The translations under genes and the position numbers were made by a program. The notes under the pieces were generated by a model. It was not told the origin of the DNA, searched no databases, and was given only the letters and a program-made list of their open reading frames with translations. Below are positions 25,070 through 33,228 of a stretch of 64,000 nucleotides of DNA, one piece after another. Numbering within the stretch: position 1 is the stretch's first letter; each line of letters starts with the position of its first letter. The stretch is from Mesorhizobium prunaredense (GTDB lineage Bacteria > Pseudomonadota > Alphaproteobacteria > Rhizobiales > Rhizobiaceae), in contig NZ_FTPD01000003.1 of assembly GCF_900156895.1 (NCBI RefSeq), positions 206,556 to 270,555 on the forward strand, written 5' to 3'.

Positions 25070-26650
25070 TTGGTCAGAAAAGACAGACGCCCGAATGTTC
25101 TCCTGATCACCTGCGACCAGTGGCGCGGCGACTGCCTGTCGGCGGCAGGCAACAAGGTGGTGCGAACGCCAAATGCCGACGCGCTCGCCGCCGAGGGTGT
25201 GCTGTTTCGACAGCACTTTGGCGGGGCGGCGCCCTGCTCGCCGGCACGCGCCTGCCTCTACACCGGCCTTTACCAGATGAACAACCGCGTCTGCCGCAAC
25301 GGCACGCCGCTCGACGCCCGCCATGGCAACATCGCGCTCTCGGCACGCAGTCTCGGTTATGATCCAACGCTGTTCGGCTATACCGACGTATCGCCCGATC
25401 CGCGCACGCTGGCGCCAGGCGACCCGCGGCTGAAAAGCTATGAAGGCGTGCTGCCCGGCTTCACCGTGCGCCAACTCCTGCCGGAGCACCAGAAACCGTG
25501 GCTGTCATGGCTCGAGGCGCGCGGCATCGATAGCGGCGCCGGCTTTCCCGATATCCATCGCCCAGCGGACGAAATCGTTGGTGCCACGACGGACGGCGCC
25601 GTGACCACCTCACCGCCCGTCTACTCGAAGGACGAGACCCCAGCCGCCTTCCTGACCGGCGAATTCGTCCGCTGGCTTGGCGAACAGGAGCGCGATACAC
25701 CGTGGTTCGCGCATCTTTCCTTCCTCAGCCCGCATCCGCCCTTCATCGTGCCGGAGCCTTACAACAGGATGTATGATCCAGCCGACGGAACAGCTTTCCG
25801 CCGCGCCGCGAGCTGGCAGGCCGAGGCGCAGAGCCACCCCTACCTTGCCTATGAACTTGGCCAGCAGCAGCGGGCAAATTTCCGCCCCGGCGCCGAGGGC
25901 AAGGTGCGCGACTGGGGCGACGACAATCTTGGCCGCATCCGCGCGCTTTATTACGGCATGATCTCGGAAGTCGACGCGCAGCTTGGCCGCATCTGGCAGG
26001 CGGTCAAGGCGGCGGATGCCTGGGACGAGACCATCGTCGTGCTGACCTCTGACCATGCCGAGATGATGGGCGACCATTTCATGCTGGGCAAGGGCGGCTT
26101 CTTCGACGGCAGTTTTCATATTCCGCTGATCATCCGCGACCCGCGTCGCCGCAAGGCGGCCGGCGCCAGCGTCGACCGCTTCACCGAAGCGGTGGACATA
26201 GTGCCGACATTGCTCGATCTGCTTGGCGAGGTATCCCCGCCGCATCTCGACGGACAATCGCTGAAGCCGTTCCTGGATGCCGGGGAGCCGGGCAACTGGC
26301 GCGAGGCCGCGCATTGGGAGTTCGATTTCCGCTCGGTTGCCGACGGTCATGCCGAGCGCCATTTCGACATCGGTCCGCGCCAATGCAATCTGGCCGTTAT
26401 CCGCACGAAACAATTCAAATATGTACATTTCGGCGGCGGCCTGCCGCCGCTGCTGTTCGACCTGGAGCAGGATCGAGACGAACTGACCAATGTCGCTGCC
26501 GACCCGGCCTATCTGCCGGTCCGGCTGGAGCTTGCCGAAAGGCTGCTTGCCTGGCGGGCCGAACATCTCGATCAGTCGCTGGCGCTTGCCGAACTCACTG
26601 AGGATGGCGTGGTCGGCCACGTCGCAGGCCTGCCACCTTTCCAGTCATGA
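25070..26650 (+). CDS. Sulfatase / phosphonate monoester hydrolase-like enzyme
   Basis: The 526-residue member of the alkaline-phosphatase superfamily has metal ligands in VLLITCDQWRGDCL and VVLTSDHAEMMGDHFMLGKG, and the formylglycine signature CSPAR with Cys56. Segments such as GLYQMNNRVCRNGTPLD and GYTDVSPDPRTLAPGDPRL recall rhizobial phosphonate monoester hydrolases more than choline sulfatase. I chose TTG 25070, preceded by AGAAGGA. A GTG at 24998 would add 24 residues without a better site. The physiological ester is not known. A separate formylglycine-generating enzyme would be needed; none is in the window. Confidence 0.85.
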   Translation: MVRKDRRPNVLLITCDQWRGDCLSAAGNKVVRTPNADALAAEGVLFRQHFGGAAPCSPARACLYTGLYQMNNRVCRNGTPLDARHGNIALSARSLGYDPTLFGYTDVSPDPRTLAPGDPRLKSYEGVLPGFTVRQLLPEHQKPWLSWLEARGIDSGAGFPDIHRPADEIVGATTDGAVTTSPPVYSKDETPAAFLTGEFVRWLGEQERDTPWFAHLSFLSPHPPFIVPEPYNRMYDPADGTAFRRAASWQAEAQSHPYLAYELGQQQRANFRPGAEGKVRDWGDDNLGRIRALYYGMISEVDAQLGRIWQAVKAADAWDETIVVLTSDHAEMMGDHFMLGKGGFFDGSFHIPLIIRDPRRRKAAGASVDRFTEAVDIVPTLLDLLGEVSPPHLDGQSLKPFLDAGEPGNWREAAHWEFDFRSVADGHAERHFDIGPRQCNLAVIRTKQFKYVHFGGGLPPLLFDLEQDRDELTNVAADPAYLPVRLELAERLLAWRAEHLDQSLALAELTEDGVVGHVAGLPPFQS

Positions 26651-26690
26651 AAGAGGCCCGCGCCCTTACCGGCACGGGCCTCTTTCGTCG
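26649..26690 (+). terminator. Terminator hairpin overlapping the sulfatase stop codon
   Basis: GAAAGAGGCCCG (26649-26660) and CGGGCCTCTTTC (26675-26686) form a 12-bp perfect stem. It also faces the convergent PRC-barrel gene and may serve both. Confidence 0.65.
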
Positions 26691-26700
26691 TTGGAGTAAA

Positions 26701-28155
26701 CTAGCGCATGATCATGCGCTGTGTGTCGCGGTTTTGCGTATATGTGCCCTTGTCATAAGGGGCCTGCGCCTCGAGCTGTTCCTTGGTGAAGCTCGTGTAG
26801 AGATAGCGCTTGCCATCCTTGTCGGTCATGAATTTCAGGTTATCCATGCCGACAGCCACTTCCTTCTCACCAATGCCAAGGAAACCGCCGACGTCGATGA
26901 TGACGGCGTCGACCTTCTTGTCGCCCGTCAGCACGACGTCACCAATCTCACCGACGTTGACATCGTTGGCGCCATAGACGGTGGTTCCAACCAAATCCTC
27001 GGAGCGGATTTCGTTGATCGGCATTTCGGCCAGCGCCGACTTGTCGATCGCCGCGGTCTGTGTCTGGTCGGGTGTTGCGTCAGGCGTTGCTGCAGCCGGA
27101 GCCTCGGCTGCCTTGTCCATTGGAGCCGGAGCAGCGGTGTCAGGCGTTGCCGCAGGGGCTTCCGCGGTCTTGTCCGCCGGGGCTGGAGCAGCGGCGTCAG
27201 GCGTTGCCGCCGGAGCTTCCGCGGTCTTCTCCGCCGGGGCTGGAGTGACAGCAGGGGTGGTGGTCACTGGCGCCGGCGTCGCCGCGTCAGTCGATGCGGT
27301 TGTCGCCGGGGCGGGATCATAGGGCCTGCGGTCGAACTCCGGCAGCGCCTCCAACTCTTCCTTCGTGGTCTCGGCCACCAGCCAGCGATCGCCTTCCCTC
27401 TCCGCCCACTTGGCCTCGTCGAACTGATAGGCGACATTCTTTTCGCCAATCTCAAGGAAGCCGCCGACGCCAATGATCAGCGACTCGGCCTTGCCATCCT
27501 TGGCCAGGACGATGTCGTTCACGTCGCCAATGTTTTGAGCATCGTCGCCGGTGCCGTTGTAGACGGTTTCACCGATGATGTTGGTGGCAAGGTTGCCATC
27601 AGCGCGCTTCACGGGTTCGGCCGGAGCCGGTTCGGCCGGAGCCGCCGGAGCGTTCTGCGCGGTGGTGTCGGTCGAGCCAGAAGGGGCTGGAGGAGCCGTG
27701 GCCGTGGTGTCGGTGGCCGCAGGAGCCGGATCATAGGGCTTGCGATCGAAGTCCGGCTGAGCCGTCAACTCATCCTTTGTGGTTTCGGCGATCAGCCAGC
27801 GGTCGCCATTCCGTTCGGCCCATTGCAGCTTGCTGTAGTCGAAAGCGACATTCTTGGCGCCAACGCCAAGAAAGCCGCCGACGCCGATGACGACGGATTT
27901 CGCCTGACCGTTTTCATCGAAGACGACATCACTGACATTACCGATGTTCTCGGCATCGTCGCCTGTGCCATTATAGACAGATTCACCGACGATGTTGGTT
28001 ACCAGGCTGCCCTCGGCACGCGCAACGGGAGCTGCCGGAGCTGTATCCTGGACTGCCGGGTCCTGCGTCGGCGCCGGAGTTGTGGTCGACTGCGCATAAG
28101 CACCGGTCGCAAGCAAAGCTGCGAGTGCGGTGGTGGTTAAAAGGGTGCGGATCAT
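26701..28155 (-). CDS. Exported protein with three PRC-barrel domains
   Basis: The 484-residue protein has a signal peptide (MIRTLLTTTALAALLATGAYA) and three PRC-barrel modules at about 50-135, 195-280 and 385-470. Each follows the pattern GExVYNGxGDDxxNIGxVxD...VIGVGGFLGxGxKxVA. They are joined by low-complexity Pro/Ala/Thr linkers; the second linker contains a repeated KTAEAPAATPDxAAPAP unit. PRC barrels bind metals or proteins and occur in stress-induced alphaproteobacterial envelope proteins. A perfect EcfG promoter 70-94 bases upstream places it in the general stress response. Confidence 0.9.
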   Translation of the reverse strand: MIRTLLTTTALAALLATGAYAQSTTTPAPTQDPAVQDTAPAAPVARAEGSLVTNIVGESVYNGTGDDAENIGNVSDVVFDENGQAKSVVIGVGGFLGVGAKNVAFDYSKLQWAERNGDRWLIAETTKDELTAQPDFDRKPYDPAPAATDTTATAPPAPSGSTDTTAQNAPAAPAEPAPAEPVKRADGNLATNIIGETVYNGTGDDAQNIGDVNDIVLAKDGKAESLIIGVGGFLEIGEKNVAYQFDEAKWAEREGDRWLVAETTKEELEALPEFDRRPYDPAPATTASTDAATPAPVTTTPAVTPAPAEKTAEAPAATPDAAAPAPADKTAEAPAATPDTAAPAPMDKAAEAPAAATPDATPDQTQTAAIDKSALAEMPINEIRSEDLVGTTVYGANDVNVGEIGDVVLTGDKKVDAVIIDVGGFLGIGEKEVAVGMDNLKFMTDKDGKRYLYTSFTKEQLEAQAPYDKGTYTQNRDTQRMIMR

Positions 28156-28224
28156 CGTAAATCCTCCTCGTGCGTTATCTCGCGCCGCGAGCAGGGGAGA
28201 TTGGTCGCGGCGTTACACATTCAC

Positions 28225-28249
28225 AACGTCGTGACCGCGCGGTTGTTCC
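28225..28249 (-). promoter_or_regulatory. EcfG promoter of the PRC-barrel gene
   Basis: On the minus strand GGAAC (28249-28245), N16, CGTT (28228-28225), a perfect match to the EcfG consensus. The presumed 5' leader is about 60 bases. Confidence 0.85.
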
Positions 28250-28345
28250 GACACCATGGCGAGCGTCGTGCAAAAACCACCCGAATCGCGCTCAGCCATG
28301 CGTTCGCCCGGTGAGATTCGCTCCTGTATTTTCGTTATAGCATGT

Positions 28346-28370
28346 GGAACTTTTTTTCAGCCGCCCCGTT
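28346..28370 (+). promoter_or_regulatory. EcfG promoter of the lipid kinase gene
   Basis: GGAAC (28346-28350), N16, CGTT (28367-28370). It lies downstream of an in-frame ATG at 28342, which therefore cannot be the start of the transcript's gene. Confidence 0.85.
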
Positions 28371-28440
28371 CCAACCTGTGGCTGGGTCTGTCCTGGCCGA
28401 TAATTATCCAATGGCTGCCAAGAAAAAACGGAGCAGGGGG

Positions 28441-29361
28441 ATGCGATTTGCGGCGGTGCTGAACCGGGAGGGCGGCACCCTGCGAACGATTGATCTCTCC
28501 GCCTTCACCGACCGGATGCGCCAGGCGTTGGAGGCAGCAGGTCACTGCATCGATATCGAAATCGTTGCCGGCAGGGACATCGTCGCAACGCTGGACCGCA
28601 TCGCTTCCAGGCACAGTGTCGATATTGTGCTGGCTGGTGGCGGCGACGGCACCATTTCGGCCGCGGCGGCTCGGTTGATGGGCAGGAAGAAGGCACTTGC
28701 CATCTTACCGGCTGGCACGATGAACCTGTTCGCGCGCGGGCTTGGCATTCCACAGACCCTTGACGCGGCCGTGAAATCCTTTGCCGACGGCGAGGTGATC
28801 GCAGTCGATATGGCAACCGCCAACGGTAAGCCATTCGTGCATCAGTTCTCGATCGGCATGCATGCCAGGATGGTTCAGCTTCGCCAGACTATGGAATTTG
28901 GCTCGCGGTTGGGAAAGATGCGGGCTTCGGTGAAGGCTGCCTGGGCGGCGATCAACAACCCTTCGGCAATGAAGGTGACGCTGATCATCGGCGAAGCCGA
29001 GATCGTGACGCGCACCACCGGCATCGGCATCACCAACAATCTGTTCGGTGAGGGTCATCTGCCCTATGCCGACAATCCCGCTGGCGGCGTGCTCGGCATC
29101 TATGTCACGGTGGCGCGGCGGCGTGGCGAACTGGTCAGGGTCCTCTTCGACATGGCGCGCGGCAAATGGCGCGACAGTGAGCATGTGGAAATTCACCAGG
29201 CTGACCGGGCCGTTTTGAAAGTCCACTCGGCTGCGAAGAAATTTCGCGCCGTCATGGATGGCGAACTGGTCAGGCTTGACCGCGAAACGACGATCGAAAT
29301 TCATCCTGGTGCGCTGAACGTTCTCGTCCCGGCGCGCGCCGTCCAGGCGAAGGCCGCGTGA
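28441..29361 (+). CDS. Diacylglycerol kinase-family lipid kinase
   Basis: The 306-residue protein has the catalytic loop LAGGGDGTISAAAARLMG and ILPAGTMNLFARGLGIP, the hallmarks of the DAGK/YegS/sphingosine-kinase family that phosphorylates lipids at the membrane. The start at 28441 follows GGAG with a 7-base spacer; ATG 28411 is possible but has no ribosome-binding site. The EcfG promoter 70 bases upstream marks it as a stress gene, perhaps for membrane lipid remodelling. The lipid substrate is not known. Confidence 0.88.
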   Translation: MRFAAVLNREGGTLRTIDLSAFTDRMRQALEAAGHCIDIEIVAGRDIVATLDRIASRHSVDIVLAGGGDGTISAAAARLMGRKKALAILPAGTMNLFARGLGIPQTLDAAVKSFADGEVIAVDMATANGKPFVHQFSIGMHARMVQLRQTMEFGSRLGKMRASVKAAWAAINNPSAMKVTLIIGEAEIVTRTTGIGITNNLFGEGHLPYADNPAGGVLGIYVTVARRRGELVRVLFDMARGKWRDSEHVEIHQADRAVLKVHSAAKKFRAVMDGELVRLDRETTIEIHPGALNVLVPARAVQAKAA

Positions 29362-29390
29362 TGCATCCCGGCTTAGTCGATCGGAAGCCT

Positions 29391-29591
29391 TCAGCCCCGG
29401 GGAATCTCGCCCTGTTCGTTCCTGGGGAGTTCGCCCTGTTCGGTTGTCGGCGTCCGGTCTATCATGTTGCCGTAAATCTCCGCGATGCCCCAGGCGATAA
29501 ACGCCAAAAGCAGCGCGGCGATCAAGATACGAAAAGTGTGCCACCCCCAGCGTCCCTGGCGGGCTTTGTCTTCAGGAACGATCTTGGGCAT
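29391..29591 (-). CDS. Small single-span membrane protein, stress regulated
   Basis: A 66-residue protein with one transmembrane helix (FRILIAALLLAFIAWGIAEIYG) and a short polar tail containing a repeated EQGE(L/I)PR element. GGAGG precedes the ATG. A perfect EcfG promoter lies 76-100 bases upstream. Function unknown. Confidence 0.75.
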   Translation of the reverse strand: MPKIVPEDKARQGRWGWHTFRILIAALLLAFIAWGIAEIYGNMIDRTPTTEQGELPRNEQGEIPRG

Positions 29592-29601
29592 GATCGGCCT
29601 C

Positions 29602-29637
29602 CATTTCGTTTGGCGCTGGCATTTCGTTTGGCGCTGG
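29602..29637 (+). repeat. 18-bp tandem duplication
   Basis: CATTTCGTTTGGCGCTGG occurs twice in exact tandem (29602, 29620), in the 5' leader of the small membrane protein, between its EcfG promoter and start codon. Confidence 0.9.
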
Positions 29638-29666
29638 CGGGCGCGGCTGGCAAAATGTGGTTGGGT

Positions 29667-29691
29667 AACGGTTCCTCAAGGCGAAGGTTCC
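29667..29691 (-). promoter_or_regulatory. EcfG promoter of the small membrane protein
   Basis: Minus strand GGAAC (29691-29687), N16, CGTT (29670-29667). Confidence 0.85.
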
Positions 29692-29755
29692 GGTTTCAGA
29701 GCCTGGCAACTGGGCCCAGCGCCAATGGCTGCAAGCCGATGCATTTGGGGGCCTT

Positions 29756-31288
29756 GTGGATCGCAGGGTAGTGAAAAAGCCGAACCTGCCGGTCGATGTC
29801 CTTAGCGTGGTAAGGGCGCAGGACCGGCTTGCCGTACTCCATGATCTCGATGCAATCGACACGGCGGCCGATCCTGACTTCGACACTATCAGTGGGCTCG
29901 CCGCCGCGGTGATGCAAACGCCTGTCGCGCTGGTGACACTGCTCGATATCGAGCGGCAGTGGTTCAAGTCCGGTGTCGGCCTGGACGAGACCGAGGCCGA
30001 GACCGATACATCTTTCTGCGCCCACACCATTGCCGCCGGCGACGGGCCGATGGTGGTGACCGATGCGACCATGGATTCACGCTTCAACGCCAGCCCGCTG
30101 GTCACTGGCGAGCATCATTTCCGTTTCTATGCGGGTGCGGCGATTGTGGTGGCCGGCGCCCGGATCGGCACGCTCTGCGTGCTCGATCGGAGGCCGCGCG
30201 CGTCGCCGACTGCCGCCCAGCTCGAACAATTGACGGCGCTCGCCAGCCTCGCCGCCAGCCTGTTCGCATTGAAGGACACCACCCGCAACGCCGCCAGCGC
30301 CGCTGCGGCACTGGCGCGCGAGGAAAAGCGGCGCGGCATTGCGCTCGATGCCGCATCGCTCGCGAGCTGGGCATGGGATATCCATAGCGATATGATCGAA
30401 TGCGATGCCCGGTTATCCGAGCTGTTCGACCTGCCGCGCTCGACCCGGCTGAGGGCGCGCGATATCCTTGCCGCCATCGACCCGCGTGACGTCTACCAGA
30501 CCGAGACACGCTTTCGCGACGCGCTGAGCGGCGGCGACGATTATTTTGGCGAATACCGCGTCAAGGGCTTCAGTCCGCCGCGCTGGCTCGCTACGCGCGG
30601 CCGGGTCATCGAGCGCGACGGCGACGGCAAGCCGACGCTGATCTTCGGCGTCAACTACGACGTCACCGAACGCAAGCTCGGCGATGAGCGGCAGCGGCTG
30701 TTACTGCGCGAGCTGAACCATCGCGTCAAGAACACGCTGGCGACCGTCCAGGCGCTGGCGACGCAGACAGTCCGCCATGCCCGCCAGCCGAGCGATTTCC
30801 TCGACGCCTTCAGCGCCAGGCTTCAGGCGCTGGGCGCCGCCCACAGCCTGCTGTCCGACAGAGAGTGGCGCGGCATCGGCATTCGCGAACTCGTGCAGAT
30901 CGAGGTCAAGCCGTTCGACACCGCCGATCAGCCACGCATGACAATCTCAGGCGCCGATCTGCTGCTTTCGCCCGACCAGGCAGTCGGGCTTGGCCTGATC
31001 CTGCATGAACTGGCCAGCAACGCCCTGCAACACGGAGCGCTGTCGGCGGCGTCGGGCAAGGTCGATCTCGACTGGAGGGCACAGGTTCGGAAAAGCGCCC
31101 GGCGCCTGGTGCTGACCTGGCGCGAAAGCGGCGGGCCTGAAGTTGCCTCGCCCGAACGCCACGGCTTCGGCTCGATCCTGATCCGCCGCAGCCTGGCCAA
31201 GGTCATCTCCAGTGAAGTGACCCACGAATTCCGGCCGGAAGGCGTGTTCGCCGAAATATCGATGCCGCTGGAGGATCTGCCGAAGTGA
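29756..31288 (+). CDS. HWE-family sensor histidine kinase with GAF and PAS domains
   Basis: The 510-residue cytoplasmic kinase has a GAF domain (about 45-175, PVALVTLLDIERQWFKSGVGL ... GTLCVLD), a PAS/PAC domain (about 200-310) and an HWE kinase core. His322 lies in LRELNHRVKNTLATVQALATQT; HELASNALQHGAL is the N box, and WRESGGP with its Trp-x-Glu gives the HWE signature. Such kinases often feed PhyR in the general stress response, and PhyR is 3.4 kb away. The start is GTG 29756 behind GGGGG. No EcfG promoter is visible in front of it. Confidence 0.9.
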   Translation: MDRRVVKKPNLPVDVLSVVRAQDRLAVLHDLDAIDTAADPDFDTISGLAAAVMQTPVALVTLLDIERQWFKSGVGLDETEAETDTSFCAHTIAAGDGPMVVTDATMDSRFNASPLVTGEHHFRFYAGAAIVVAGARIGTLCVLDRRPRASPTAAQLEQLTALASLAASLFALKDTTRNAASAAAALAREEKRRGIALDAASLASWAWDIHSDMIECDARLSELFDLPRSTRLRARDILAAIDPRDVYQTETRFRDALSGGDDYFGEYRVKGFSPPRWLATRGRVIERDGDGKPTLIFGVNYDVTERKLGDERQRLLLRELNHRVKNTLATVQALATQTVRHARQPSDFLDAFSARLQALGAAHSLLSDREWRGIGIRELVQIEVKPFDTADQPRMTISGADLLLSPDQAVGLGLILHELASNALQHGALSAASGKVDLDWRAQVRKSARRLVLTWRESGGPEVASPERHGFGSILIRRSLAKVISSEVTHEFRPEGVFAEISMPLEDLPK

Positions 31289-31310
31289 CGGCTCGACCAT
31301 GGACCTCGAA

Positions 31311-31350
31311 CAAAGCTCCGCGTCAGGGAAAAGTGGAACCCGGTTTTCGG
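31311..31350 (+). repeat. Interspersed repeat family 2, copy A
   Basis: The stretch AAGCTCCGCGTCAG-x-GAAAAGTGGA ... TTTCGG recurs in inverted orientation at 41041-41077. It looks like a rhizobial dispersed repeat. Confidence 0.6.
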
Positions 31351-31353
31351 ATC

Positions 31354-31381
31354 ATTGCCAACACGAAATTGCCAACACGAA
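31354..31381 (+). repeat. 14-bp tandem duplication
   Basis: ATTGCCAACACGAA is repeated exactly twice (31354 and 31368), next to the dispersed repeat. Confidence 0.9.
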
Positions 31382-31397
31382 GAAGAATCACTTCCAG

Positions 31398-31862
31398 CTA
31401 TTTCGCTTCGCCGGCATCCGGATTGTCGGCATCGGACTTTGTGTTCTCGCGGTAGATGGCGTAGGCGGCGAGTGCAATCGCCGGGGCGAGTATGGTGCCG
31501 AGGCCGCCTTTCCCCTTGAGTAGCGCCGGCAGCACGGCGAGCGCGGCCGTGATGCCGACCGCCTTCATGTCGGCATTGCGCCTCCGCGCCCGGCGTCGGG
31601 CGCGCGCGCCGGCCGACAGCTGATGGATAAGCAAGAGGAGCCCTGCGATCAGCAGGAAGCCGACCCCGAAACCAAGGCAGGCTGCCATCGGCCCGTAGCG
31701 ACCCGCGACCCAGACATAGGCCGCTCCGATGAGGAAACCGAGGCCGCACAGCGCTGCAAGTCCTGCGAGCGCATAGACGATCGCAGCCCTGCGCGCGCGG
31801 CGCACAACTGCAGCGGCTTCACCCGAGGCGAGGCCCGAGATCAACGATGCCAGCATTCCCAT
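31398..31862 (-). CDS. Holin-like (phage holin / Holin-X type) membrane protein
   Basis: The 154-residue protein has two adjacent membrane helices in hairpin form (AAIVYALAGLAALCGLGFLIGAAYVWVAG and ACLGFGVGFLLIAGLLLLIHQL) and a further hydrophobic C-terminal segment, with an Arg-rich loop (ARARRRARRRN) between. It follows a DUF883-type gene by 8 bases. This pairing with ElaB/YqjD-like proteins is common in stress-induced operons. It is not a phage gene in this context. Confidence 0.78.
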   Translation of the reverse strand: MGMLASLISGLASGEAAAVVRRARRAAIVYALAGLAALCGLGFLIGAAYVWVAGRYGPMAACLGFGVGFLLIAGLLLLIHQLSAGARARRRARRRNADMKAVGITAALAVLPALLKGKGGLGTILAPAIALAAYAIYRENTKSDADNPDAGEAK

Positions 31863-31870
31863 CTGGGAGA

Positions 31871-32197
31871 CTAGCGGCGCGCGAGAAGCGCAAACAGAAA
31901 GCCCACGCCTGCCGCGATTGCCAGCGACGTCACCGGCTTTTCGCGCACGCTCGCCACCACTTGCGCTTCGATATCCCTGGCGTTGCTGCGCACATTTTCA
32001 AAGGCTGCTTCGCCTTGGGCGCGCAATTGCTCGACCCCTTCCGCAGCAACGCGACGAGCAGCCCCGTAACCATGTTGGCCGGTTTCGGCCAGCTGTTCGG
32101 TGAGTTTCTGAATGTCGACTTTCAGCTGCCTGATGTCGTCTTCAAGGTCCGAATTCGGCCGGCTTTCGTTCGGGGACTTTCCTGCGGCAGTCGCCAT
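31871..32197 (-). CDS. DUF883 / ElaB-YqjD-like protein
   Basis: A 108-residue protein with a long amphipathic region (DLEDDIRQLKVDIQKLTEQLAETG, probable coiled coil) and a C-terminal glycine-rich anchor helix (VTSLAIAAGVGFLFALLARR). ElaB/YqjD relatives are inner-membrane, ribosome-associated stress proteins in E. coli. The start at 32197 follows AAGGAG. An EcfG promoter lies 31-55 bases upstream. Confidence 0.85.
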   Translation of the reverse strand: MATAAGKSPNESRPNSDLEDDIRQLKVDIQKLTEQLAETGQHGYGAARRVAAEGVEQLRAQGEAAFENVRSNARDIEAQVVASVREKPVTSLAIAAGVGFLFALLARR

Positions 32198-32227
32198 TGC
32201 TTGACTCCTTGCGTTTGCTCGGGTCGA

Positions 32228-32252
32228 AACGTTCGACCCACCCCAAGGTTCC
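32228..32252 (-). promoter_or_regulatory. EcfG promoter of the DUF883-holin operon
   Basis: Minus strand GGAAC (32252-32248), N16, CGTT (32231-32228). Confidence 0.85.
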
Positions 32253-32323
32253 GAAATCGGAACAACTCCCATGAAAGGGTGTTTGCGCAGCCGAGTCCAG
32301 CCCGGCACGTCTCCGCTAGCCGC

Positions 32324-33085
32324 TCAGATCAGCGGTCGGCGACCTTCGCTCAACCCTTCCCAGCGGGCGAGTTCCTTGAGCCTTTTGTTGTCGACCACCT
32401 CGCAGCCGCCGTCGCGCCAGAAGATAAGCTTGCGGTCGATCAGCTTGCGGATCGTCTTGTTGGTGTGGACCAGCGACAGGCCGAGCGTATCGGCGAGGTG
32501 CTGCTGTGTGATCGGAATCTGCACGGGCGTCCTGCCGTTCAACCCGACCACCCTGGCGCGACTGGAGATGAAGGCGATGAGATAGGCAGCACGCTCGAGC
32601 GCGGTGCGTCTGCCGATACTGAGCAGGTTCTCGTCCAGCATGCGCTCCTCTCGCGCGGCGATCCAGGTGATGTCGTAGGCGAGGCCCGGATGGCTGCGGT
32701 AGAGTTCGGGGAGGGCCTCCCGCTCGAACAGGCAGAGCAGCATCGGCGACAGCGCTTCCACGGAGTGCTGCATTTCGCCCATCAGACTGCCTTGCAGACC
32801 GATGAGATCGCCTGGCATGGAATAGTTCAGAATCTGGCGGCGGCCATCCGACAGCAATTTGTAGCGGAAAGCCCAACCCGACAGCACTGTATACAGATGG
32901 GCACTGCGGCTTCCCTCAACCAGAACCGTGTCGCCCTTGTCGACGGCCAGTTCGCCCTTCTTGAAGCCATTGACGAAGACGAGTTCCTGCTTCTCGAACG
33001 CCCGGAACGCCGGCAACGGCCGCAGTGGGCAGTTCTCACATGAATACCGGCGGGCGGACAAGGAACGGCCGTTCTGGCCAGACAT
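32324..33085 (-). CDS. Crp/Fnr-family transcription regulator
   Basis: The 253-residue protein has a cyclic-nucleotide-type cupin domain (about 30-145, VLVEGSRSAHLYTVLSGWAFRYKLLSDGRRQILNYSMPGDLIG) and an Fnr-type helix-turn-helix (ITQQHLADTLGLSLVHTNKTIRKLIDR). The N-terminus has a Cys pair CENCPLR but not the full four-Cys Fnr cluster, so an oxygen-sensing FeS centre is doubtful. The start at 33085 follows GAGGGATT. A perfect EcfG promoter lies about 42-66 bases upstream. Confidence 0.9.
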   Translation of the reverse strand: MSGQNGRSLSARRYSCENCPLRPLPAFRAFEKQELVFVNGFKKGELAVDKGDTVLVEGSRSAHLYTVLSGWAFRYKLLSDGRRQILNYSMPGDLIGLQGSLMGEMQHSVEALSPMLLCLFEREALPELYRSHPGLAYDITWIAAREERMLDENLLSIGRRTALERAAYLIAFISSRARVVGLNGRTPVQIPITQQHLADTLGLSLVHTNKTIRKLIDRKLIFWRDGGCEVVDNKRLKELARWEGLSEGRRPLI

Positions 33086-33126
33086 TTCAATCCCTCTTCG
33101 AAGCCCTCTTCCGGAGGGCGATAGCA

Positions 33127-33151
33127 AACGTCCTGCAGGCGTCGAGGTTCC
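33127..33151 (-). promoter_or_regulatory. EcfG promoter of the Crp/Fnr gene
   Basis: Minus strand GGAAC (33151-33147), N16, CGTT (33130-33127). Confidence 0.85.
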
Positions 33152-33174
33152 GCCATCTGCGGCGGCATGTCTTT

Positions 33175-33222
33175 TTTAAATGACAGGATGCGAAATAACT
33201 TTAAATGACAGGAAGCCAAATA
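33175..33222 (+). repeat. 23-bp direct repeat upstream of the receiver gene
   Basis: TTTAAATGACAGGATGCGAA and TTTAAATGACAGGAAGCCAA start at 33175 and 33200 (25 bases apart, few mismatches). The AT-rich repeats may carry regulatory sites for the receiver gene or the divergent Crp/Fnr gene. Confidence 0.65.
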
Positions 33223-33228
33223 GGGATC

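Noticed and set aside
31398..31862. Holin-like gene as evidence of a prophage
   Set aside because: It is in an EcfG-controlled operon with a DUF883 gene and no phage genes are near.
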